Made by a program: the position numbers and the translations under genes. The notes beneath the pieces are model-generated. The model searched no databases. It was not told the DNA's origin and saw nothing but the letters and a program-made list of their open reading frames with translations. Positions 35,907-44,710 of a DNA stretch of 64,000 nucleotides are shown here, in pieces. Source of the stretch: Pseudarthrobacter raffinosi (GTDB taxonomy: Bacteria; Actinomycetota; Actinomycetes; Actinomycetales; Micrococcaceae); the NCBI RefSeq assembly GCF_023913735.1, contig NZ_JAMXBH010000019.1:1-64000 (forward strand). Direction: 5' to 3'. Positions within the stretch are counted from its first letter, which is position 1. The number at the start of each line of letters is the position of its first letter.

Positions 35907-35929
35907 CTTATGAAGTTTCGGGCCATAAG
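35907..35929. promoter_or_regulatory. inverted repeat between LysE and Lrp genes
   Basis: CTTATG-N11-CATAAG, perfect arms, in the divergent gap. A likely Lrp operator. Confidence 0.5.
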
Positions 35930-35965
35930 TGCTTACCCTTTTCGCCCAGGTTGAGTCCGAATTGG

Positions 35966-35971
35966 TAAGAT
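35966..35971 (+). promoter_or_regulatory. leaderless promoter -10 of the Lrp gene
   Basis: TAAGAT, six bases before the GTG at 35978. Confidence 0.5.
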
Positions 35972-35977
35972 ATTTGC

Positions 35978-36433
35978 GTGATTGACCACATTGACAGAAA
36001 CATTTTGCGCCACCTCAAAGAAGATGGCCGGATGACCGCCACGGCGCTGGCCGCGAAGGTCGGGCTCACGGTGGCGCCATGCCACCGGAGGCTCCGGGAT
36101 CTGGAGGCATCGGGCGTGATCCGCGGCTACAAGGCGGACATCGATCCGGCCGCCGTCGGGCTGGGTTTCGAGGCCATTGTCTTTGTGACTTTGCGCCAGG
36201 TGGACCGCTCCACCATGGAGATCTTCGAGAACCGGGTGGCGGACAATCCCAACATCGTGGAGGCACAGCGGCTGTTCGGCTCCCCGGACTACCTGTTGAA
36301 GGTCATCGCCGAGGACCTGCCCGGCTACCAGCGCTTCTACGACGCCGAACTCACGTCACTGCCCGGGGTTGAGCGGCTGACGTCCACGCTGGTGATGAAG
36401 AACATCAAGTCCAATGCGGGCCCGCCGCTGTAG
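35978..36433 (+). CDS. Lrp/AsnC-family regulator
   Basis: 151 residues. Helix-turn-helix at about 3-60 (IDRNILRHLKEDGRMTATALAAKVGLTVAPCHRRLRDLEASGVI in outline) and the RAM/effector domain at about 68-145 (EAIVFVTLRQVDRSTMEIFE, FGSPDYLLKVIAEDLPGYQRF). The specific residue pattern APCHRRLRDLE is usual in regulators of LysE-type exporters. Divergent from the exporter, which it probably activates when an amino acid is in excess. Confidence 0.9.
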   Translation: MIDHIDRNILRHLKEDGRMTATALAAKVGLTVAPCHRRLRDLEASGVIRGYKADIDPAAVGLGFEAIVFVTLRQVDRSTMEIFENRVADNPNIVEAQRLFGSPDYLLKVIAEDLPGYQRFYDAELTSLPGVERLTSTLVMKNIKSNAGPPL

Positions 36434-36470
36434 CGCTTGCGCCCTTGAGATGCGTCCGTCCTGCGTTGCC

Positions 36471-37390
36471 TCAGTCCGTGGGGCGGACGTGGACGATGAT
36501 CACCTGGGTGTCCTTGCCGCCGTCGTACCGGAGGTCGTAGTTCACGTCCAGGCCTGTGGAGGTGCCGGAGGTGATGGAGAAATCGGTCTTTCGTTCCGGG
36601 TCCAGCTGGGCACCGGCGATCCAGCGTTCGGCGGAGTCGGCGTCGATCCCGTACCGCGCCACACCGTCCCGGATGAGCTCAAAATACTCGTCAGGAGAGC
36701 CAGCGGTGAGGAAGTAGGTGACCTCGCTGAAGTCCGGCCGCTTGTTCGTGGTGTTCAATCGGATGCGGTCCGTTTCCCCACTGATCTCGCCGCTCGGAGC
36801 AACGATGGTGAGCTTGATCTTTCCCGAGTCCCTGGTGTTGATGTTGGCCGTGCCGGCCCACTGCAGGTCCGGGTTGGAGAGGTACGCCTGGCCGTAGAAG
36901 TCGTAGACCTTCTTGATGGTCTCCCAGTTGTGTTCGGTGCCTTTGGAGGTGTCCCAGCTGGCGGGGTCGATGCCTATGTCCAGCATTGCCTGGTTGTTCC
37001 AGTAGTCGCTGAGGAAATCCGCGTCTTCCTCGGAGCTTTTGTCGATCAGCCCAGAATCGGCGGCAGCATCCATGGCGGCCTTTGCAGCCTCGGGGTTTTC
37101 AAGCGCCCAGTGCCTGAATTCCTCGCTGCCGAGGTACTCCTGGCGTTCTTCGGGGGTCATGCCGTTCGGCCGGTCCGTCAGGTCCTGTGCAACGCCGTTC
37201 CCGGAACCGCTGCCACTACTCCCGGAGCCACCGCCTGAGCCGGCCCCGTCGCTGGCCTTCTCCTGCTCGTCGGCGTTGGCGAGCACCGACTTGGAGGCCG
37301 ACTCCAGCCCGGCCGTTGCGGACTTCAGCAGCTTCGAGTGCGATGGGGAGAGCTCCCCGTGCGGGGTCGAGTGCGGGCCCGGAGAGACGG
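36471..37390 (-). pseudogene. 5'-truncated gene, unknown function
   Basis: A long open frame with protein-like composition from about 37330 to the stop at 36471 but no start codon with a ribosome site: upstream it runs straight into the Lrp gene. It opens with a Ser/Gly-rich linker (GSGGGSGSSGSGSGNG), then NGMTPEERQEYLGSEEFRHWALENPEAAKAAMD in outline, DYWNNQAMLDIGIDP, and after about residue 230 of the frame a different style of sequence (TVVAPSGEISGETDRIRL in outline to the C-terminal IVHVRPTD). The joint suggests a fusion of two remnants. The first ATG in frame (MTPEERQ) lacks a ribosome site. Confidence 0.5.
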
Positions 37391-37393
37391 AGC

Positions 37394-37852
37394 TCAGTCC
37401 TGCAACAGTCCGGTGGTCCGGTACGGGATGACTTCCCGCAGGAACATGCTGGTGGACGTCCGGACAATGCCGGGGCAGAGCCGGATCTCCTCGGACACGC
37501 GGTAGAGGTCGTCCGGGCTGGTGGCCACCACGCGGATCAGCAGGTCGGTGTCGCCGGCAGGGGCATGGCATTCGAGGACCTCGGGGATTTCTCGCAGGGC
37601 CGCGATGGCTTCGTTGAGGTGGCTCTGGTCCAGTTCGGCGCTGACGGCCGCGGCCACACCCCTGCCCAGGGCGGAGGGGAGCACCCGGCTGCTGTTGGGA
37701 CGGAGAGCGCCCGACGCCGTCATCCGCTCCAGGCGCGACTGGACGGTCCCGCGCGCCAGGCCCAGCCGCTGGGCCAGCACCATGATGGGGGCGCGCGGGT
37801 CCTCGTCCAGGGCATTGATGATGCGCTTGTCCGTGGCGTCCAATTGCTGCAA
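37394..37852 (-). CDS. Lrp/AsnC-family regulator
   Basis: 152 residues from a TTG at 37852 (CAGGA ten bases upstream). LDATDKRIINALDEDPRAPIMVLAQRLGLARGTVQSRLERM in outline is the helix-turn-helix; the effector domain shows VLECHAPAGDTDLLIRVVATSPDDLYRV. The open frame extends 25 codons further, but a 17-bp palindrome lies there, so translation probably begins after it. Such regulators usually control an adjacent amino acid gene; none survives next to this one. Confidence 0.85.
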   Translation of the reverse strand: MQQLDATDKRIINALDEDPRAPIMVLAQRLGLARGTVQSRLERMTASGALRPNSSRVLPSALGRGVAAAVSAELDQSHLNEAIAALREIPEVLECHAPAGDTDLLIRVVATSPDDLYRVSEEIRLCPGIVRTSTSMFLREVIPYRTTGLLQD

Positions 37853-37886
37853 TCTGATCAGTTCCTGTCGGAGCTTGTGGTCCCTA

Positions 37887-37903
37887 TTGGTCAGACTGAC
37901 CAA
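37887..37903. promoter_or_regulatory. palindromic operator of the second Lrp gene
   Basis: TTGGTCAG-A-CTGACCAA, perfect 8-bp arms, 35 bp before the TTG start. Probably autoregulatory. Confidence 0.6.
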
Positions 37904-38091
37904 CGAAATGCTTGCTAGTTGTGCCAACTGTATGGCGTCTGCTCAAATTGTGGCAACAAGGGCTGAGGCTACCGCCGAATCCCGCAGGCTACAGGAACCC
38001 GGCACACCACCCGGCAACTGGACACCGCCTCCCGCAAGGAGGACGCCGCTGATTGACACTTGTTCACACCACGGTCATTCTGCACACACGG

Positions 38092-38152
38092 CAAGAGCCC
38101 CTGAGCCACCGACGTCGGATCCCCGAAGTCATCGGTAGCTGAGGGGCTCTTG
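38092..38152 (+). terminator. orphan stem-loop
   Basis: CAAGAGCCCCT pairs with AGGGGCTCTTG, and inner pairings AGC/GCT and ACCGA/TCGGT extend the stem. It lies between divergent genes, with no intact gene upstream to terminate. Confidence 0.6.
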
Positions 38153-38165
38153 TGCTGCCCCGGAC

Positions 38166-38171
38166 TAGGGT
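38166..38171 (+). promoter_or_regulatory. leaderless promoter -10 of gluQ
   Basis: TAGGGT, six bases before the ATG at 38178. Confidence 0.5.
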
Positions 38172-38177
38172 TGGTCC

Positions 38178-39059
38178 ATGACCCCTGCCGGCCGCTTTGC
38201 CCCCAGCCCTTCCGGTGAACTGCATGTAGGAAACCTCCGCACCGCGATGCTTGCCTGGCTGTTCGCCCGGTCCTCCGGCCGCGACTTCCTGCTGCGCGTC
38301 GAGGACCTTGACCGGGCGCGGGCCGGCGCGGAGGCGGAGCAGCTCCGCGATCTGGAGGCCGTGGGCCTGACGTGGGACGGCGCCGTCGTGCGCCAGACGG
38401 ACCGCGGCGCCGTCTACGCCGAAGCTATCGGGCGGCTGGCTGCCGCAGGCCTTACCTACGAATGCTTCTGCACGCGCCGCGAAATCCAGGAGGCGCCGTC
38501 CGCGCCGCACGCGCCGCAGGGCGCCTATCCGGGCACGTGCCGGGACCTCGATCCTGCCGAGCTGGAGTTCAAACGCTCCACCCGGCCAGCTGCCATTCGG
38601 CTCCGCGCCGAGGTAGCGGAGTACACAGTGCGGGATGTGCTGCACGGTGATTTCATCGGCGTGGTGGACGATTTTGTCCTCCGCCGCAACGACGGCGTGA
38701 CCGCCTACAACCTGGCCGTCGTGGTGGACGACGCCGCGCAGGGCATCGACCAGGTTGTGCGGGGCGATGACCTGCTGCCGTCCACGCCCAGGCAGGCATA
38801 TCTTGCGTGGCTGTTGAATATTCCTGTCCCGGAATATACGCATGTGCCGATGGTGGTGAATTCCGACGGCGCCCGGCTGGCCAAGCGCGACGGCGCCGTG
38901 ACGCTGGCCGATCTCGCCCGTACCGGCGTTTCCGCCGCTGACGTGCGGAACCTCATCCTGCAGTCCCTGGGGCTGCCGGCCGGGACGCTGGAAAACGCAC
39001 TCCCGGAGTTCCGCCCGGCGGACCTCCCGCGGGAACCGTGGGTCTGGACCGGCCCCTAG
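38178..39059 (+). CDS. gluQ: glutamyl-Q tRNA(Asp) synthetase
   Basis: 293 residues, a class I synthetase catalytic core without an anticodon-binding domain. HIGH-type motif as APSPSGELHVGNLRTA (residues 8-23), KMSKS-type as RLAKRDGAVTL near 235, and zinc ligands in ECFCTRREIQ and YPGTCRDL near 95-120. It attaches glutamate to queuosine in the wobble position of tRNA(Asp). Length and architecture match YadB/GluQRS. Confidence 0.9.
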   Translation: MTPAGRFAPSPSGELHVGNLRTAMLAWLFARSSGRDFLLRVEDLDRARAGAEAEQLRDLEAVGLTWDGAVVRQTDRGAVYAEAIGRLAAAGLTYECFCTRREIQEAPSAPHAPQGAYPGTCRDLDPAELEFKRSTRPAAIRLRAEVAEYTVRDVLHGDFIGVVDDFVLRRNDGVTAYNLAVVVDDAAQGIDQVVRGDDLLPSTPRQAYLAWLLNIPVPEYTHVPMVVNSDGARLAKRDGAVTLADLARTGVSAADVRNLILQSLGLPAGTLENALPEFRPADLPREPWVWTGP

Positions 39060-39119
39060 GCAGCGCGCGAACGGAGGCTTGCGGCCCCGCCGACGTGAGG
39101 CCACTTGCTGCCCTACGCG

Positions 39120-39125
39120 TAGGCT
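39120..39125 (+). promoter_or_regulatory. leaderless promoter -10 of the HD-domain gene
   Basis: TAGGCT, six bases before the ATG at 39132. Confidence 0.5.
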
Positions 39126-39131
39126 GGAGCT

Positions 39132-39800
39132 ATGTCGGCACCCGAATTCACTGAAGCACAAATCCCTCAACCGCGATTCACTGTCGAGACCGCGAAGGTC
39201 CTGGCCGAGGTGGCCCACAATCGGCAGAAGGACAAGCTCAAGCGGCCCTACCGTGACCATGTGATTGCGGTAGGTGATGCCCTGGCAGATTTCGACGACG
39301 ATATCCGGATTGCCGGTTACCTTCATGACATTGCCGAGGACACTCCCATCACGCGGCAGGCACTGCTGGATATGGGCGTTTCCGAGCGGGCAGCGGACAT
39401 CATTGAACGCGTCACCAACAGGCTGCACGACAATCCCGATGACTATCAGGCCGGGATGCATTTCATTGCCGAGGACCACGACGCGGCCCTCGTAAAGATC
39501 GCGGACAATGCCCACAATTCCCTGCCCGAACGCGTCAGGGCTCTGGCCGCGAAGTGGCCGGAGAAAGCGCCGGTCACCAAGTACCGGGATGCCCGTCCGG
39601 TGCTGTATGCCGCCGTCGACGTCGAGGAAGTCCGCAAGATCCTTGCACGGGTTAATCCCTGGCTGCTGAAGGAGTTGGACGACAGGCTCGACGACGAAGA
39701 CGACACGGACTACGAGAACCTCTCCTACGAAGACGCTCCCGTCGCTGAGCCTGTCCAGGCCCCGGAAGCGGCGGACAGCCGGCCGGACGGAGCCTCTTAG
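39132..39800 (+). CDS. HD-domain phosphohydrolase (RelA/SpoT hydrolase-like)
   Basis: 222 residues. Metal site of the HD family: RPYRDHVIAVGDAL near 42, GYLHDIAEDT near 62-71 (the HD pair), and VKIADNAHNSLPERV near 121 (distal Asp). This order fits MESH1-like small alarmone hydrolases that remove pyrophosphate from (p)ppGpp, or other nucleotide hydrolases. The last 40 residues are acidic and disordered (DDRLDDEDDTDYENLS). No synthetase domain is present. Convergent with a decayed ltrA gene, overlapping it by 4 bp. Confidence 0.8.
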   Translation: MSAPEFTEAQIPQPRFTVETAKVLAEVAHNRQKDKLKRPYRDHVIAVGDALADFDDDIRIAGYLHDIAEDTPITRQALLDMGVSERAADIIERVTNRLHDNPDDYQAGMHFIAEDHDAALVKIADNAHNSLPERVRALAAKWPEKAPVTKYRDARPVLYAAVDVEEVRKILARVNPWLLKELDDRLDDEDDTDYENLSYEDAPVAEPVQAPEAADSRPDGAS

Positions 39801-41037
39801 GCTCCTGCTTTCATCTGCTCCAGGGCGGCGTTCATTCGTTCGGTTCCACGCTTCTCATCAATGACAATCGACACGCCCAGCGCCAGCACAACCACCAGCA
39901 GGCAGATCGGCACCGAAACCCCGGCGGTGGCAAGTCCCACGCTGCCCGCCAGCGCGGCCACGACGCCGGCCGCCACGGCAATGACGGTCCGGTCCACGCA
40001 GATCATGACGCTGAAGAGCCAGGTCAGGGAGACTTTGAACAGCGCCACGGGGACCGCGATGCTGGCCACGGCCACGGCGGCGCTGATGTGGGCCTCATGG
40101 TCGACATAGTAGGCCGCCACGTGCAACCCGGCGCCAGTTGCGGCGATGGCAGCGAAGATGGGCATGTGCGCGTAGCCGAAGAAGAATGACCGGTGGCGCT
40201 GGAGATGTAGGGCCGGGCCGGCGGGCAGGATGAAGTAGATCCACCACATGCTGAACGCGAGGGCCGTTCCGCCGAATCCCACCATCGCCGGGTCGACGCT
40301 CCAGCCATGGTGGGCCACAATGGCGCGTAGGGTTTCGATCGCCCCGATCAGTCATTCGCCAAGGGCGATGATGGCGAGTAGCCCGTAGCGCTCGGCTATG
40401 TGGTGCGCGTGCCACGGGGTCCGCATGCTGCGCTCCGCGGCGTAGGGTGTGGCCATTTCCAGGATGAACAGGGGCGCAGCCACGAGGAACGTGGTCAGGA
40501 TGTCCGCCTCAATGATGAGCACCGCGATCCAGCCGAGCTGCACCACGCCAAGATACGTGGCGTACCGCTGGCAGGTCCGCCGGCGTGCCGGATCTTGCCG
40601 TGCCGCGCGCAGCCACTGGAAGACCAAGGCCAGGCGCATGATCACGTAGCCGCCCACCATCACGGCGTTGTCCACATGATCGCCCTCCACGAGCGAGTGG
40701 AACATCGTCTCAATGCCCATGGCCAGGATCAGCACCCCGAGAAGCTGGACCATGGTGACCAGCCGGAATACCCAGTCGTCGGTGTCGTAGGCGCTGGCGA
40801 ACCACGTGAAATTGATCCATGCCCAGATCACGGCGAACATCGCGAAGGAGAATCCGAGCAGCCCGGCGCCGAAGTGGGCCTCCGCAATCTGGTGGCGAAC
40901 CGGCTGCCGGCCACCCCGAAGGCGATGACAAAGGTCAGGTCGAAAAAGAGTTCCAGCGGGGTGGCGGCCCGGTGCTTCTCATGCGGATCCCGGCCGCCCA
41001 TGCGGGCCATGGCATGCCGGAGGGGGTTTGCGGACAC
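39797..41037 (-). pseudogene. low-temperature-requirement protein A (LtrA) family, two lesions
   Basis: The N-terminus (AATPLELFFDLTFVIAFGVAGS) is in one frame; at about 40894-40896 one base is missing, after which the family sequence continues as HQIAEAHFGAGLLGFSFAMF in the next frame. A TGA at 40352-40354 then falls in the motif IALGE-stop-LIGAI, where LtrA proteins have a Ser or similar residue. The C-terminal membrane part to 39797 stays open. LtrA proteins are multi-helix membrane proteins of unclear function. Two independent lesions make real loss of function likely unless the sequence is in error. Confidence 0.8.
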
Positions 41038-41047
41038 CGGTCAAAGA

Positions 41048-42633
41048 TTACCGCCAGGGCCGTGGCCGGCTCCATACCGGAGAGGGTTCCGGTTCCTGGA
41101 GGGCTGACCCCAGCTGGGCCCACGCAGGCGAGCGATCTGCAGGGAGCAGACCTTCGGGCGGGGTGTCGTCAGATAGTGGAGAGTCAGGTTCTTGGTGGCC
41201 CAGCACTTCAAGGATCTCAGGTGGCCAGGTCGGTGGTTCCCAGTCGGGGTGTTCGCTCGCGTAGTGCCGTCCGGTGGGTGATGTCCAGCCGGGTGGTTCG
41301 TTCTTTGTGGCGGCGGTGGGTTTCCAGGCTGTGGTGTGTCTGAGTCTGTGGTGTTGTGGCAGGGTTGGCCGAGATTTGGGATGCCGGTGGTGCCGCCGTG
41401 GGCCCAGGCGAGGAGGTGGTCCGCTTCGGTGTCGAGGGAGTGGTTGCTGCAGCCTGGGAAGGGGCATTTTCCGTCGCGTAGTCGTAGCCATTGGCGTTGG
41501 GCTTTGGTGAGCCGGTAGCTGGTCCGGCCGATCTCGAGCGGTGCTCCGTCGCGGGGATCGATCAGGACGCGGTGGAAGGATTCGGCACCGTCGGCGATCA
41601 GGTGGCGGGCCATGGATGGCGGGGTCGGCCCGTATCCGTCGAGCATGGCCGATTCATCGGTGAGGCCGAGCAGCGCCATGACCGGGACCGTGATCAGCAC
41701 CTGCGCCCGCGGTGAGGGAATACCGCCACCCACGCCGACGGATTCCCGGCCAGAGCTGAGATCGGTTCCGCCGGTGATGCCGCTTGATCCGCCGCTGATG
41801 CAGTCCGCGTTTACGCCGAGGAGCCAGGTGGCAACGGTGTCGGCGCGGAGCTGAGTGAGGGTCCGGTCCTCATGGGGGCCTTGGAGGGCGCGGGCGGCGG
41901 TGGTGGTACGGTCCCAGATCCCCGCGGACTGATCCGCGGGCAGGTAGGCGGAGAGCCAGGCCATACCGTCCCGGTCCGGGGCATACTCCACCCGTCGGTC
42001 CGCGGCACACCTGGTATGGCGCTTTTCGATGCTGACCGGGTGGTGCCGCTCCCGCCAGGTCCGGGCTTTGTGCCGGAACCGGCCGGGGATGAGCTCACCG
42101 GCGCGGCCACGTGCCGGATTCACGACGAAGGGGTCCAGGAAATGTGCCTCCAACGCCTGCGCCCCGGTGAGGTCAAGGTTGGTGGTTTCGTCGACCATGA
42201 TCCGGGCGTGCTGCCACGAAATCGTCCCGGCCTGCAATGCCGCGAACGTCAGCGGCAAGGCCGTGGTCAGTACGTGGGATTCGGCGAGCAGGGCACCGGC
42301 ACTGCGTTCACTCACCGTCAGGGCGCAAGCGACCTCAGCGACGACAGCCATCTCCTGACCTGTGTGGTCCTGCGGCGACTCGGCCGGACCCGCCAGGGCC
42401 TCGGCAGCGGCGCCGTAACCGGCAGCCAGCCAGGCCTTCAGGGCGGCACTTTTCGCGTCCAACCGCGAGATCTCGGCCAGCCCGTCCAGGAAACCACCCA
42501 CCACCCGGCGCAACGGATCAGCCTCCCAGGGACCGGAGGCTTCGGCAGCTTCACTGATCACAACAGCCAGCCCTGCGAAAGACGTCGAAAGGGCCTCCGC
42601 CGTCGCCACAGCTGCTCTGCTACCCATACTCAA
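41048..42633 (-). pseudogene. DUF222-HNH endonuclease-like gene with a 1-bp frameshift
   Basis: The DUF222 region (about 1-370) and the start of the HNH domain (LRDGKCPFPGCSNHSLDTEADHLLAWAHGG in outline) are intact. Just after NLGQPCH the frame shifts: between 41351 and 41352 a base is lacking, so the expected K-HHRLRHTTAWKPT segment and the WTSPTGRHYASEHPDWEPP tail are found in another frame, ending at 41048. The actual frame gives a 530-residue product with a random Pro/Thr-rich tail ending at 41041 and no final HNH His. These genes are multicopy in Arthrobacter. Confidence 0.8.
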
Positions 42634-42757
42634 AGCATCCCAGCAGGGTCTGACAAAGACCGCGCGGGTGAGTCCCTATGTGGAAAACTCCGCTGACATC
42701 ATGTCCAACTGGCCACTCAAAAAAACACCCAAAATCACAAAGTAAATGGCATTGGGT

Positions 42758-44074
42758 CTAGACCCGCCCCAGTGCGTCGATGTCCTCGAGGAACTGCTCG
42801 TGGACCTTCTGGCTCACGGTGGTCCGGGTATCGCCGATCGCGTCGAGGTAGTCCTCGGTGCAAGGCCCCTTCCGGACCGCCTCGCGGACTGAAACGCTGC
42901 CCGCGGAAGCCGCGCCGCCGTCGTCGTACACTGCCTTTTCCAGCGCGCGCTGGGAGGCGCTGCGGGCGGCGTACTCAATGTCCGCTGGGGAGAAGCCCTC
43001 GGTCCGTTCCACCAGGAGCTCCACATCCACATCGTCCACCACGGCGGCCGGGATGAAGCGCTGCCACATGGCTTCGCGGGCCTGGCGGTCCGGGAGGCCG
43101 ATGGGGATGACGTAGTCGAACCGGCCGTGGCGCAGGAAGGCGGTGTCCAGCGCGCGGATGAAGTTCGTGGCGCAAACCAGCAGGCGGCCGGGCTGTTCGC
43201 GGAACGCCGGGATGATCTTCAGGAGCTCGTTGGTGACGCCCTGCAGGGGCGACGGCGGTTCACCCGAGCGCTGGGAGGCGATCTCTTCCACCTCGTCGAT
43301 GAACACCACGCAGTGCTCCAGCTCCGCGATCTCGAGGAATGTTTCGCGCAGGGCGCCGGCGAGGCCCTTGGGATCTGAGGCCAGACGGGACGGGAAAACC
43401 TCCACGAACGGCCACTCGAGCCGGGACGCGATGGCCTTCGCAAACGTGGTCTTGCCGGTGCCGGGAGGACCGAACAGCACCACGGCACGCGGCGGCACCA
43501 CACCGTATTCATCGGCGAGGTCGGCCTCCGCGAGGGGCAGGACCAGCCGGCGCTCCAGGAGTTCCTTTTCCTTGCGCATGCCGGCCACGTTCTCCCACAA
43601 GTCCCGGGCTAGGATCCGGCCGCCCAACTGGCCCAACGCGCCGAGCTCCTGACGCTGGACGGGGATGGTCCGCTCGAAATAACGCAGGTTCTTCTTGAGC
43701 GCGAAGCCGCGGCTGAGGAACGCCTCCACCCGGGTCTCCGCTTCCGGCATCAGCGCGGAGAGCTTGTTGAGCCCATGCGGGGCCATGCGGTTTTCGACGG
43801 CGGCGAGCAGTGACGTGCCGATCCCGCGCCCGCGATATTCAGGGAGAGTGGCCAGGAAGACGATCCAGCCCTGGTCATGCGCGGCGCGTCCGACGGCGGC
43901 GCCCACCACCTGATCGCCCTGCACCGCCACCACCGCGTGGTCTTTCTCGCAGGATGCCAGCACCTCGGAGAGGGCATAGACGGGCTCCACATCAGTGGCC
44001 TTGAGCGACTCCCAGAGGTGCAGGATCCCGTCCAGGTCTGCTGAATGGAAATCCCTGATGCGCCAGTTGGTCAT
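42758..44074 (-). CDS. fusion of GNAT acetyltransferase and AAA+ ATPase
   Basis: 438 residues. N-terminal GNAT domain (about 1-145): WRIRDFHSADLDGILHLWESL, acetyl-CoA loop YRGRGIGTSLLAAVENR near 78. C-terminal AAA+ domain (about 165-400): Walker A FGPPGTGKTTFAKA near 203, Walker B HCVVFIDEVEEIASQR near 258, sensor/arginine-finger region RHGRFDYVIPIGLPD near 317. The ATPase resembles classic FtsH/Cdc48-type domains. An ATP-driven remodeller joined to an acetyltransferase suggests processing or modification of a protein partner, but the target is unknown. GGGAGACACGGC before the ATG. Confidence 0.82.
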   Translation of the reverse strand: MTNWRIRDFHSADLDGILHLWESLKATDVEPVYALSEVLASCEKDHAVVAVQGDQVVGAAVGRAAHDQGWIVFLATLPEYRGRGIGTSLLAAVENRMAPHGLNKLSALMPEAETRVEAFLSRGFALKKNLRYFERTIPVQRQELGALGQLGGRILARDLWENVAGMRKEKELLERRLVLPLAEADLADEYGVVPPRAVVLFGPPGTGKTTFAKAIASRLEWPFVEVFPSRLASDPKGLAGALRETFLEIAELEHCVVFIDEVEEIASQRSGEPPSPLQGVTNELLKIIPAFREQPGRLLVCATNFIRALDTAFLRHGRFDYVIPIGLPDRQAREAMWQRFIPAAVVDDVDVELLVERTEGFSPADIEYAARSASQRALEKAVYDDGGAASAGSVSVREAVRKGPCTEDYLDAIGDTRTTVSQKVHEQFLEDIDALGRV

Positions 44075-44212
44075 GCCGTGTCTCCCGGGTGGTTCGTCAT
44101 TGAACGGGTCATTGAGCTTCGTCGTCGAACTGCAAAAGGCGCTGTGAGGCGCTCTGCTGAGCATAGGCGATCAGCCCTCGGCGAAGGGTTGCGGGAGCGT
44201 TGCATTACAAAA

Positions 44213-44270
44213 AGTACGACGGCGGCACCTGGGTTCCGTGTCCACAGAACCCAGGTGCCGCCGTCGTACT
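44213..44270. terminator. 24-bp perfect stem-loop, copy A
   Basis: Positions 44213-44236 and 44247-44270 are exact complements around loop CGTGTCCACA. The core GACGGCGGCACCTGGGTTC is shared with copy B at 44625-44689. It lies just past the DUF4242 stop and can terminate it. Confidence 0.75.
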
Positions 44271-44281
44271 CTGCTGCCTGA

Positions 44282-44530
44282 TCAGACCTTGATCGGAACG
44301 GGGTGGACCTCGTCGGCGGGGTGGCCCGCGCGCTCGTGGATACGCCGTACAGCTTCCTCTGAGGGGGCCTCGGACAGGCAGTAAACCAAACCTGACTCGG
44401 GATCTGCCCAGGCAGATTTGAAGTCAACGCTCTCGTCGCTTTGAATGGCGAGATCGGCGTCGTGGGCTGCTTGCAAAGCTTCCTGGGTGATTCCGACCAT
44501 GTTGCGATGAACGTCCATGAATTCCGGCAT
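44282..44530 (-). CDS. DUF4242 (SCO4226-like) small protein
   Basis: 82 residues starting MPEFMDVHRNMVGITQEALQ and continuing DESVDFKSAWADPESGLVYCLSEAPSEEAVRRIHERAGHPADEV in outline; this is the ferredoxin-like DUF4242 family, of which SCO4226 in Streptomyces binds nickel. The conserved His and Cys (DVHRN, VYCLSEA, RAGHPAD) are kept. AAGGAG ten bases before the ATG at 44530; upstream codons in the frame run through stem-loop B and are not coding. Bracketed by two related stem-loops. Confidence 0.8.
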   Translation of the reverse strand: MPEFMDVHRNMVGITQEALQAAHDADLAIQSDESVDFKSAWADPESGLVYCLSEAPSEEAVRRIHERAGHPADEVHPVPIKV

Positions 44531-44624
44531 GATACTGATGCTCCTTAACTGGGTTCGACGTTGAAACAGCAGGATGCGGCCGACGTTAGACCTGCGCCTG
44601 TCAGGCGTCAAGAGGACTGCGGAA

Positions 44625-44689
44625 GTGACGACGGCGGCGGCACCCGGGTTCCGTGGAAACAGAACCCAGGTGCCGCCGTCGGACGTCAC
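44625..44689. terminator. stem-loop, copy B
   Basis: Same core and loop style as copy A (GGGTTC-CGTGGAAACA-GAACCC), but with an extra GCG in one arm and C for T. Between the permease stop and the DUF4242 gene; it probably ends the asparagine operon. Confidence 0.75.
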
Positions 44690-44710
44690 GGCCAGCTGGC
44701 CGGCAGGGCG

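Larger units (their letters stand above)
37928..38177. other. gap between the divergent Lrp and gluQ genes
   Basis: Mostly empty. A short plus-strand frame ends ASRKEDAAD-stop at about 38054, like a protein C-terminus, 37 bp before a strong stem-loop (38092-38152). Together they look like the surviving tail and terminator of a deleted gene. Confidence 0.35.

Noticed and set aside
42754..42765. GGGTCTAGACCC palindrome as a second dre-type site
   Set aside because: Only the central TCTAGA region agrees with the dre consensus, and it lies over the stop codon of the GNAT-AAA+ gene, away from any promoter.
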